The notes under the pieces: generated by a model
Told to the model about the DNA's origin: nothing
The model's input: only the letters and a program-made list of their open reading frames with translations
The model's database searches: none
Shown here: positions 34,515 to 44,692 of the stretch, in pieces
How the letters are laid out: every line of letters begins with the position of its first letter
How positions within the stretch are numbered: the stretch's first letter is position 1
Translations under genes and position numbers: made by a program
Source: Polyodon spathula
Lineage: Eukaryota > Chordata > Actinopteri > Acipenseriformes > Polyodontidae
Length of the DNA: 64,000 nt
NCBI RefSeq assembly: GCF_017654505.1
Contig: NC_054535.1
Coordinates: 80,331,603 to 80,395,602 of the forward strand
Direction of reading: 5' to 3'

Positions 34515-36178
34515 CTTGGAGGATGAAGGTTTGGAAGCAGTTGAATCCCCCGGAGCATCATTTGTATCCTAGGAAGATGAGATGGGGGAGGGATAGAGAT
34601 TCCGAGCAAGCGAGAGTGAAACTGTAGTCCTGACAAGTATCGGCGTATGGTGGAAAGGGAGAGATTGTGATTTAAAAAACAATAATGGAAGATTCAGTAG
34701 TGTGACATGGAGCAATATTTGGTGTAAGACTGCCACCCTGTGTTATAAGCAGCTCTGGTGTTTTGTGAAACTGATTGATTCATGAGAGAGAGTGCAGATT
34801 CAGATATCTGGATGTTAGGAGTTGCTTGATTTAGTACAGTATGAGGTCCTTGAGCTGTGGACATGGATGCAGTAGGGGGTGTCCTAAAAACAGAGCGTGG
34901 AATTTCTGGAAATTAAAATGAGAGAAAAAATCAATTTCTTTGGAGTCCCAAGTTTTGCTCCTCTGATAGAAGAACTTCGAGTTCGGAAAATGTGGTTCTT
35001 AAAATGTTAATAGAGAAAGCAGGGGGCAACAAAACAGCTCATTGTCTAAAATGCCCCAGTTAACCCTGATATTAAATTGCTCCAGAATTGCAGCGGTCTT
35101 GGCTGAAAAGGATTTGTGTTAGTTGTAAAAATCTGAACCTCCATATCTCATGGACAAGTCAGTTACAAGACTAAGGCAGACGTCCAGCCCTTGACGGCGC
35201 ACGGATACTTCCTTCCGTAGTCTAACACTCTGTTGTCATGAACCTCGAGGGAACAGATAAGCAAAAGGACTAGATTTATGTCCCTACCTTCTTGGATTTG
35301 AGTATGGAGCCTGCTAGATACCAAGGCTGGACTGGGTAGCAGGGAAGCTGGGTTGTGGGAATCGGAACTAACTATTGCAGTGGAAAAATTAAAAGAAGGG
35401 TCGGAATTGAGTGGGCTTGAACAGGGAGCCACGGCTGGAAGCGGAGATGGAGTGGCGAGGAAAGCTGATGCAGAGGGACTGAGAGGTAAAGGATGGTGTT
35501 CAAGGTGGGAGAGACAAGTCTCCAGCGCGGAGATTGAATCTTGCATTGTTTACAGGGCTTGAAGGATGTCCGCATTAGAGACGGAGCTAGCGTGCATGGG
35601 GGACTTAAGGCTGATGCCGGGGAAATCGGACCCGGATTGGGAGTTGGAATGAATGAGGCCTCGCCAAATGAAGACGGGACTGTAGACTTGGAGGTCGATG
35701 CCTCGGATCAATTTAGCAAGGAGATGAGGTCCTCATGGGAAGCACCAGTGGTAAGAAATATTCCTGGAGTACAGAGTACTGAGAAGCCGAGGAATTTTCT
35801 ATGACTGGTATTTCTTTTTTTTAATTGGAGCAGCACGTTGAAGAGGCATGGAGATGTTCTCTTGCGGCTAGGTTGAACGGGAGTAGCTGGGCTCTCAGGA
35901 GATGAAACACGACTACCGGTTTGAGGAGTAGAAGCCATAGTGCCAGGTAAGCATACCAAACAAAGAAACGACAGGGGTTTGTGGGCAGAGAGACCTATTT
36001 AACTGGCCAAACTGCTAACGTATGAGATTGATGTGTGGAGTCTCCTTTCGGAAAGACAACAAGATTCCAGTTCTTGGGATGGAAAGAAATAACAGTATCG
36101 GCATTGGAGGAAGGAACAGGAAGATTAATATTAGCAGTGATTAAAAAATGGTCAGAGAGAGAGAGATATCTCAGACGG

Positions 36179-36236
36179 AGAGATTGGAGAGGTAAAACTC
36201 CTGGTGATGAGCACGGGTCTTACCTCTCCAATCTCT
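36179..36236. repeat. 17-bp perfect stem, AGAGATTGGAGAGGTAA
   Basis: AGAGATTGGAGAGGTAA at 36179-36195 is followed after a loop of about 24 bases by its exact complement at 36220-36236. It lies at the 5' (right) end of the recombinase element and may be part of its terminal structure. Confidence 0.7.
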
Positions 36237-36329
36237 GTCTCAGAGTGTGTCCTCGGATGTGAGTGGGGACGTTTACAGATTTGAGAGAGCCCATGACAGT
36301 CCGGAGCGTGTTGAAGTCGGTCATTTAGA

Positions 36330-37870
36330 AAATTAATTCCTTCAACCAGCTGAGGTAGTTACATCAGCAAACTAGCATTTCAATTTACTTACCAATCACT
36401 ATTTAGTTTTGATGTCTAACTGCAAACAGCATCAGAATCTACATACCAAGCAGGTATATAACTGTATCATCAAGTGGATTAACCCTTCCACTCCGGTGAA
36501 CATTGTTCCTGTTTGAGGTCTGAGTATTATACCTTTCTAAACAGCTTAGAGTCTGGAGATATTAAGAGAATAACGTTTTCAGTCCATGATAAAATATACC
36601 TAGTTTGAATGTAAAAAAGGTTATAATGTACTCAAAAATGCATTTCCTTTAGAAATGTCTCCATAAGTGTAATTTAGTGATCTCCTACCTAAAAACTGTA
36701 ACAGTTTAAACCAAAACACCACATAGAAAGTCATTATCTCTTACAGATACTGAATATGGATAGTAACATTCATGAATAAGGCCTGGGAGAAGCAGTTCTG
36801 TAAACAATACAAGACTATTGGGAATATGCCTTCTTACAGATTATCACATGGTGATTAAACCCAGAAGTTGTATTACTATGTGTGTTTAAATTAAGGCAGT
36901 ATTGCATTTTAAATTAGGAGAGCAAATCACAAGTTTTATGTGATGGCAATTTAGTAGTTCTGATTGGTCACTTGAGTTGTTAATCAAAGGAAAATTCAAT
37001 TTAAATTGTAACCAGCAGTTTTATAATTGCTGCCAATAAAGGTTTTATCATTTTACTAAACACCCAAGTAGCTGGGAATATAACGCTGCTCTCCTTACAT
37101 ATTCCGGACACAGCTGTTTATTATAAATCATACAGGAGAAATCACTCAATCACTGTTAAGAAATTGTCAAAATGGCAGGACCTTATCCTGAGGTCATCCC
37201 GTGCAATGAGCATACAAAAATAAAAAAAAATAAAAAACTAGTAGTTCTTGTATTTATAAAATGCATATTTTATCCAATAAGAAACACCTGCACACCACGT
37301 CCTAACATATATTTACAAAAAAAATGATACAACTGGGAAAATAACTGTTAAATAATTAACTTATTGTTAATGGCTGGAGTTCTGTGCTAACAATAACAAT
37401 ATTGTATGATTAGTGAATGTTGTAAATATCAGTAAATGGTAACTACAATGTACTTATTGTACACATAGTTAACCTTTGAACTATATCCAACACAACCAAT
37501 CATATTAAAGGAATTCAGATGAGCTAAGGTATCACACTGCTCTTTAAACCTGTCAACGTGAATAATGAATGTACCGTACACCTTTTCAGAGACTTGCTCT
37601 GGTGGCATACTGATAACTGCAGCATAAGGTTTTGATAGAACTGCAGTTTACACAAGCAAACCATACAAGTAGTGTTTAACAGAAAGAATAACTGACTGAT
37701 AGAAATCATTTTACACAAGCTTTCAAGACCACACATGTCCCTTATTTAGGTGGTAAATGAAAGTGAATTGAATGGGACTTTTGAGAGGTTATGACATTGT
37801 CATTCCTTTCAATAACTTGATATCTTGAGACAAAACGATTAACTTAATTCAGCGAGTGAGAAAGGCAAAG
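36330..37870. other. intergenic, nothing recognised
   Basis: AT-rich sequence without a repeat end, coding block or long open frame that I can support. Confidence 0.5.
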
Positions 37871-37875
37871 AGACC

Positions 37876-38445
37876 CTGTGACAGGATGGACATGTGGTGA
37901 TGTCAGGCCACATGCATGAAGCAAAACACAAGCAAGGTACTACAGGGCAAAAAGATGCATGGTGCGCCATTTATTTAAATACAGAAAAATGGTTTAAACC
38001 AAAAAACACTTGCTTGCAGAGCAAAAATAAATAATTAAACAAAACAAATCGCAATCACAAATAATACAAATATAGGTCAGGCTGGGCAATTGCCTTCACT
38101 GATCCTATATGTTTGTTTTATTTTTCTCTCTCCTCTGGCTCTCCCATTCTCCAATTCTGAATACACCCACCTGGAACAGAGGAAACAGCAGGGTATTTCT
38201 CTAGCTGGTTATCTCCTAATTAACAACTTAACCAGTGAATTAACCTTGGGAGATGACCACTTTCTGCACAAGGACTTTAAATTACACTGGTAGAGGACGA
38301 GCTGCCAAAATACAAACACACAGGGCTCTCACCGTCATAAATAAAATAAATAATAAATAAACAAACACAAAATAACACAGGGCGGAGGGGGAGACCCCAT
38401 TCTAAAAATAAACAAACAATGTTCAGAGCTCCTCGCCCTGTCACA
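37876..38445 (-). mobile_element. solo LTR, TGTGACAG...CTGTCACA family, 5-bp target duplication GACCC
   Basis: The ends are inverted copies (TGTGACAG at 37876, CTGTCACA ending 38445). GACCC flanks it on both sides (37871-37875 and 38446-38450), the 5-bp duplication typical of LTR retrotransposons. On the minus strand an AATAAA-like signal (TTTATT near 37972) lies about 100 bp before the end, giving orientation. It is 570 bp long with no coding capacity. It shares its ends and A/C-rich body with the copy at 63386-63823. Confidence 0.8.
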
Positions 38446-38450
38446 GACCC

Positions 38451-40050
38451 CAGCGAAGAAAAACGGAAATCTTAGATAGGGGTGAAGGAAGGTTTAATTG
38501 AAGTCTAACAAAAGAAAGAAAGCAAACCAAGTTGTCAACATGTACAACCATGTGGAACACAAAGAGGGACTTGAATAATTAGAGTCATTAAACAGAAGAT
38601 ATTAATAACCGTTTGATTTTATACTATACAGTAGATGTGGGTGAAATTATGAAAATGATATTTGTAGCTATGGTTACTGATTGGCACCATAGTGAAAGTT
38701 GCCACTATTTCACAATGAAATAAAAGGCAAGTAGGACTTTATGGTTTGACATTTACATAAAACAGTATAGAGCAAGATTAGATGCTGAAAATAATCAAAG
38801 AAGACAGCTGCATGAGTTTTTCTTTTATTCACAATTCAAATAGAATAGCTCATAGCTGAATTGCATTTCTCCATAACAATAGATAGTTTTGACCTTGAGA
38901 AAGGTGACCTTAAGGTTCATGTTACATTTGGAAAGGACAATAGAATATTTTTACTATACATTACAAACAAGAAATAAACAAACAGCTCTTTTTACACAAA
39001 TATGCTTTACCTGTGCAAAATTCTATATCAACATTCAAGTAGTGCTCAAAGGGTTTGCATTTTCTGGATCTTAGTCTGTTTCTCAGTTCAATTTGCAGTA
39101 TAAAGAAAAATGTTGGTCATAAATCTGAAATCTAATGATACTGTTCTATGATGAAGTTAATACCTTTGCAGGGATTTTAGAGCGCAAGTATATCTTCTTT
39201 ATTGCTCAAGGGAGTGCCAACAAAGTAAAGGAAATGCTTGTGTGGGTTCAATGCTCCAGGCCCTCGGATTTGACTTTCTTTGATAATTGTTTTCCCTTTT
39301 TGAGCAAAAAAGATAAGGAATGAACAGAAACACATGACTCCAGAATGAAAACAATTAACTTTCGTTACCTCCTTTTAGTCAGAATTCTCAGCAACCAATT
39401 CCCTCAGGTGAGAATCCTGTAGTTCAAAGAGATCATTTGTAGACAAAAACATGGCACAGGGCCATTTTGCCTCATAGTAATTCAACAAGAACAACAATGA
39501 AAAACTGAAATGAACACTTTGTTCTGTGCCAAGGCATTGAGGGTTCAGCTTGGCCCATTAGTTTTAGCTTCCACTACAGGTCTTTAAAACATGAACAGCT
39601 AAGTGATTGCCCATAAATGCTGTCCATATCACTGTCAGTCAGTCTTAACTGCTAATACACTACTCGAACATGGATATTTAATAAAATGGTTCAAATTTTG
39701 AAGCAATTTTTAGTTTACGATTGCTTTGCAGAATCATTTGCATGTGTTTGATGTTTTAGTCAGACATTCCAGTTTCTTATTTAAGAAAAGGAACAGTACA
39801 TTTCTGAAAAAGGTAGCAACAGTTATCTGATTCTGGTTGTCACTGTTTGCATCTCTGAACCATTATAAAAGACTGATAGAAGTCCCAGTACTTTCAGATC
39901 TGTGCATTTATTTTACATTGACTGCTAAATAAAAAGGCTGCAACTGATGTTCAATACCATATCAGCATTTAAGACATATAGCTACAAATGCCATTTATAT
40001 TTTTATTTATTTATTTTACCTTCCTAACCTTGTATGGTGTTTTGAGTCAT
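38451..40050. other. intergenic, nothing recognised
   Basis: AT-rich sequence. Short open frames here show no similarity that I can name. Confidence 0.5.
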
Positions 40051-40055
40051 TGTGA

Positions 40056-40565
40056 ATGCTTCTGAGTTGTGCTGCTCTAACACTGATATTTGTATTATTG
40101 TTATATTTTACCCTGTCTGCCATATGGCTTGGAAGTGGTAGGAAAACAATGCATTTATTGAACTTTAAATACTGTAATATGTGTAAAATACATTATTCCA
40201 CAATTTACATTGCACCTAAAGGTAAACTATACACATATTTTGTGTCTTTTTTTCTAAGTAAATCAATACAACCTGAGCCCGTTATAGGTGAAATCAGACT
40301 TGTTGACATTACTGTATTGCAGCAGTTTTGTTTTGGGGGCTGTGTAAGCACAGTGTCATTTGTTATGTCCTGGTATCTTTTTCATTTTTTTATTAATCCT
40401 CTTTTATATTCTGCACTGTGCAGTGTCACAGAAGTCACGCTCCTTTGGGAAGAGCACCAGCTTCTCTGCTGTATACTGATTAGCATCGTCTATCTTGCTT
40501 TGGATCAGATCATTTCATGTGGGCAGAGGGATGACACTCCTCATAAGAAGGGAAAAGATAATTGA
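40056..40565 (+). other. 169-codon open frame of unknown meaning
   Basis: Long for this AT-rich context. The predicted protein is hydrophobic at the start (a stretch of about 20 aliphatic/aromatic residues near 7-26) and again near 90-120, and ends in a charged DDTPHKKGKDN tail. I recognise no family, and the Cys, Phe and Leu richness is what T-rich non-coding DNA would give. Probably chance, possibly part of the retroelement remnant that follows. Confidence 0.2.
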
Positions 40566-40714
40566 TCCTAGGATCTGTTTTAACTGTCAGCCCTGCCAGT
40601 TTTCTTGTGTTTCTGCACGGGGAGGAATTCGGTTTCTTTAGCTATATATTCAATAGTATTTTTAAAAGGGAATGTTAATTTGGGCTTTTTAAGATCAATA
40701 ATAAGGGTACAATT

Positions 40715-40954
40715 TTGGGGATTTTTATTTCTGTCTGTTTAATGGGGGGGTTCTTGCAGGTAGTTGGTTTTGACAAGGTCATTGGAGAAGTCAATTACCT
40801 TGTTAGGGTTCCCTATTTAGCCTCTCCTCCCTCAGCTAGCAGCAGTCTGACAAGGACTAAAGCATGTACACATTATGTCCCCCACCAGCGGAATGGGGAA
40901 CCTCCATTGGTAGAGAAGGAGGAGAAGCTTGATGGCAGCAGGAGCTACCTCTAA
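40715..40954 (+). pseudogene. possible Ty3/gypsy-type integrase C-terminal remnant
   Basis: The frame reads KVIGEVNYLVRVPYLASPP and then THYVPHQRNGEPP. The pattern of GxVNYxVRVP, followed some residues later by H-V, recalls the chromodomain-less C-terminus of Ty3/gypsy integrases, where the end of the pol protein contains VNYxV and YHVNxLK. No protease, RT or RNase H lies nearby, so it would be a short fragment. Identification is tentative. Confidence 0.3.
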
Positions 40955-41069
40955 CCCCGGTCAATCCGTCATCTCGGGTGGGAGAGAAGCCAGTTGGCCA
41001 CAGCTCCAGCAATAAAGCACCTTATGCAAGGGCACACACAGCCAAGTGCATATAGGGTTCTCTTTTGAT

Positions 41070-43545
41070 TTGTTTACTGCGGGTCATTTTTATACAACAT
41101 AGGAGCAAAAGCTTGGTAAGATAAACACGTTCTTAATGAGACTTCACCTTTAAGGCCTTGATACTACAACAATTGCTTCAGGCAATGGTCACCGGCAACA
41201 TTAGGCTGTTAATGATATCTTAATGTTAATGAAATCTGTTAGATATTGAATGAAAGATGCAGAGGAGGTGTACACTGATGAGAAACTGTGAGCAGTGAGC
41301 TGCAAAACATATTAAAATGCAAACCAGTTGACTAGAAATAATTCTGCTGTACAGTGTAATTTATAGCATCAGCATTACAGAGTTTTTAAAATGAATATAG
41401 AGCAATGTGATTTGTAACATCTGTTAAAAGTAAAGGGTATTATCCCATAGGGTTTATGTCCACAAAGTAATCAATAACTGTGAAAAGAAAAAGAAAAAAA
41501 AATGCTCTTAGACGATCAAGCTACTTTATCAGTACAAACAAAAACCTTCATCCATTAGGTATTTTGCAGAAGAAAATACAGTTACACTACTCCCAATTAA
41601 ACAAATATAGGTTTCTAAATAATAATGAAAAATGAGCCCTGGTTTTACAGTGTGATAAAATAATGTTGCTAAACTAGCAGGCTGTGCTTGTTAAGGTGTC
41701 TTTCTGCCAAAGAAAGTGTTACCAAAAGTAAAAAAAAAAAACTCTTTCGCATTGTTTTTCGACCTTAGTGATCAATCCCAAAGGTTGCTGTCAGAGCTAG
41801 GCGCAACTCAATTCACATTTGGTTATGTGTTATTTCCAAATAAACATTTCACCACATTCATTTGTTTGTTATGAACTTATATTTCTCTCAGCTTCCTTTC
41901 CTGCTAAAAAGTTTATTGAATTGTATAGTTTTCTAGTTAACTGGTAATGGTACCAGATTTAGATGTCTAAAAGCAATGAATTGTGAACTACATTCCTGTC
42001 TGCCCTGCAGTGTTTGCCCTTTCTGAATATCTTCAACTAGGCTAAAAAGAGAGCAGTCCTTCATGCTTCTGTGCACTGCCAGAAAACTCTGAGACTGACA
42101 TCAACTTGAACCTTCCTAAATCAATATACTATACTGTAATATCACTAAATGGGATGAATTGCCATTTTCAAAACTTAATGAGATAATAATGGTAATCCAA
42201 ACTGTAAAAGCTGATATATGTGCATGTTCTATACTATATGCAAGCAATAACACACACAGTTGTAACTTCAGTCACCGAAGAGATGGATTGTATCGGTACA
42301 ACCCATGCATGCCTTTTATTGTGTTATTGCACTTAAGAAGTTGATATCATTCCAGTTGGAATGAAATCGGATCCATGCCATTGGTTGTCCTCTTTTATCA
42401 ATATGGGATTGCAATGTCAGCAGCTAATCAGGATGCAAGACATTTCCAAGGAATTTAAATAATACTATTACCTTGTAGGCGAGACTGCATATATTTATTT
42501 TGTTGCATCAAATACTCAGGGTGACTTTGAGTCATAGACAGTACTGTTCAATGAACAATGTAACACTATGTGCTAAATAAAAAAAAAAAGTGTATAAAGA
42601 AATACAGAGAGTTCTCTCAACTAAAACCTGAGGCATATAGCTTTCACTACTGGTTTTGTGATCATTTGAATCAAATGATATTTTGCAAGCTGCCCTTATT
42701 ACATGTAAAACAATTGGACTCTTGAAGGTTAAATAAAGTATAACATAAAAGGCATTAAAACTGTTGCAACTTTATTTAGTTTATTAAAGTTTTACCTGTA
42801 TGAAGTAATGAATCCTAAATATACAAAAATAACTATGTTAACATTCACTGAGACTAAAGTCCTTATCATCTCTAGAAGAAATGGCGCCTTCCAGAGAGGG
42901 AAAGTATTGTAGAGTGGTTGTAATGTTTGGTTTATAAAAACAATAATATATACCTGTATACAGAAAATATGATAAGCCTTCACTAGTGTGATAATTTCCA
43001 TCAGTATCAGGCTCTATTGTGTAGCTTAATTATGTATTTTTTAAAGTGATGTTGATATTATTTTTATTGGTTCATGTCTTGTGTCCGTCTCTCTGGCCCC
43101 TATGTTAAAGTAGCTACACGTCTGTATACACAGCCACTCGATAAGAACATCTAACCAGAAAGACTTAATAACCTGTTTTTACTGATCTTAACATTATTAC
43201 CAAACCTTGAAAGAAAATAAATTTAACTGTGAACAGTTTAGATTGCTATATTAGTGAATGGGGCACAACATGTGATATTTACAAATTCTAAGGCATTTCC
43301 ACTTCTTGAAATTGAAACGAGTAAGTAAGCTTCCAAGACCAGTAATTGTACCAAGAAACATGTTCCATCCCATGAGTGCTTTATTTTTGATGGTGCTTTG
43401 TACTATGCACACATTTCCTTGGAGAACTGTTAACAAAAACACACAGTTAGGACATTATATTTATGCCTTTGTGCAAATATTTTGAAGATAATTAAACAGA
43501 TGGCTTTTCTACTGGAAAATTGGGGGGAGGGCATTAAATTTCAAT
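41070..43545. other. intergenic, nothing recognised
   Basis: AT-rich sequence with an A-run near 41729. No coding exon or repeat boundary that I can support. Confidence 0.5.
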
Positions 43546-44692
43546 TTATAATAACATAAGAACATAAGAAAGTTTACAAACGAGAGGAGGCCATTCAGCC
43601 CATCTTGCTCGTTTGGTTGTTAGTAGCTTATCGATCCTAGAATCTCATCAAGCAGCTTCTTGAAGGATCCCAGGGTATCAGCTTCAACAACATTATTGGG
43701 GAGTTGATTCCAGACCCTCACGATTCTCTGTGTAAAAAAGTGCTATTTTCTGTTCTGAATGCCCCTCTGTCTAATTTCTATTTGTGACCCCTGGTCCTTG
43801 TTTCTTTTTTCAGGTCGAAAAAGTCCCTTTGGTCGACACTGTCAATACCTTTTAGTATTTTGAATGCTTGAATTAGGTCGCCACGTAGTCTTCTTTGTTC
43901 AAGACTGAACAGATTCAATTCTTTTAACCTGTCTGCATATGACATGCCTTTTAAACCCGGAATAATTCTGGTCGCTCTTCTTTGCACTCTTTCTAGAGCA
44001 GCAATATCTTTTCTATAGCGAGGTGACCAGAACTGAACACAATATTCAAGATGAGGTCTTACTAATGCATTGTACTGTTTTAACATTACTTCCCTTGATT
44101 TAAATTCAACACTTTTCACAATGTATCCGAGCATCTTGTTGGCCTTTTTTATAGCTTCCCCACATTGCCTAGATGAAGACATTTCTGAGTCAACAAAAAC
44201 TCCTAGGTCTTTTTCATAGATTCCTTCTCCAATTTCAGTAGCTCCCATATGATATTTATAATGCATATTTTTATTTCCTGCATGCAGTACCTTACACTTT
44301 TCTCTCTTAAATTTCATTTGCCATCTTCTGCCCAGTTCTGAATCTTGTCTAGATCATTTTGAATGACCTTTGCTGCTGCAACAATGTTTGCCACTCCTCC
44401 TATTTTTGTGTCGTCTGCAAATTTAACAAGTTTGCTTACTATACCAGAATCTAAATCATTAATGTAGATTAGGAATAGCAGAGGACCTAATACTTATCCC
44501 TGTAGTACACCACTGGTTACCACACTCCATTCTGAGGTTTCTCCTCTAATCAGTACTTTCTGTTTTCTACAAGTTAACCACTCCCTAATCCATGTACATG
44601 TGTTTCCTTGAATCCCTACTGCGTTCAGTTTGAGAATTAATCTTTTGTGGCGGATTTTGTCAAAAGCTTTCTGGAAATCTAAAAGAATAAAC
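43546..44692 (-). mobile_element. CR1-like LINE, 3' part, minus strand
   Basis: The element's 3' end on the given strand is AACATAAGAACATAAGAAAG (43553), the short ACATAAGA repeat tail seen in CR1-like elements, followed by GAGGAGGCCATTCAGCCC. The minus-strand frame at 43778-44317 encodes the C-terminal end of the pol protein, and antisense RT continues to about 44690, where the copy is 5'-truncated. Another tail fragment lies at 62343-62408. Confidence 0.8.
43778..44317 (-). pseudogene. CR1-like LINE pol C-terminal fragment
   Basis: 180 open codons encode FKREKCKVLHAGNKN, YEKDLGVFVDSEMSSSRQC, LVRPHLEYCVQFWSPRYRKD, IAALERVQRRATRIIPGLKG and LFSLEQRRLRGDLIQAFKIL, the end of the reverse transcriptase and the C-terminal domain of CR1/Rex-like non-LTR elements. 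The upstream palm domain is truncated away. No independent start or host role is suggested. Confidence 0.8.

Larger units (their letters stand above)
33452..36320 (-). mobile_element. Gag-like plus tyrosine-recombinase element, no visible reverse transcriptase
   Basis: On the minus strand from right to left: a Ser/Pro-rich N-terminal frame starting MASTPQTGSRVSSPESP (near 35939); a frame with MQDSISALETCLSHLEHH (35546-35163); a block LVTDLSMRYGGSDF...HKSFSAKTAAILEQFNI (about 35165-35040); a core-binding domain NTRAAYNTGWQSYTKY...SLSTIRRYLSGLQF (about 34770-34630); and a catalytic part HSFRIGAATSAASMNIAPHL then AMGRWTSSTYY (34309-34205). HxxR and the final Tyr are those of tyrosine recombinases, as in DIRS/Ngaro-type elements. 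No RT or RNase H motif is seen between the Gag-like part and the recombinase. TTTATT at 33459-33464 would be AATAAA for the minus strand. Stops, frameshifts and a deletion make this copy dead. Confidence 0.65.
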
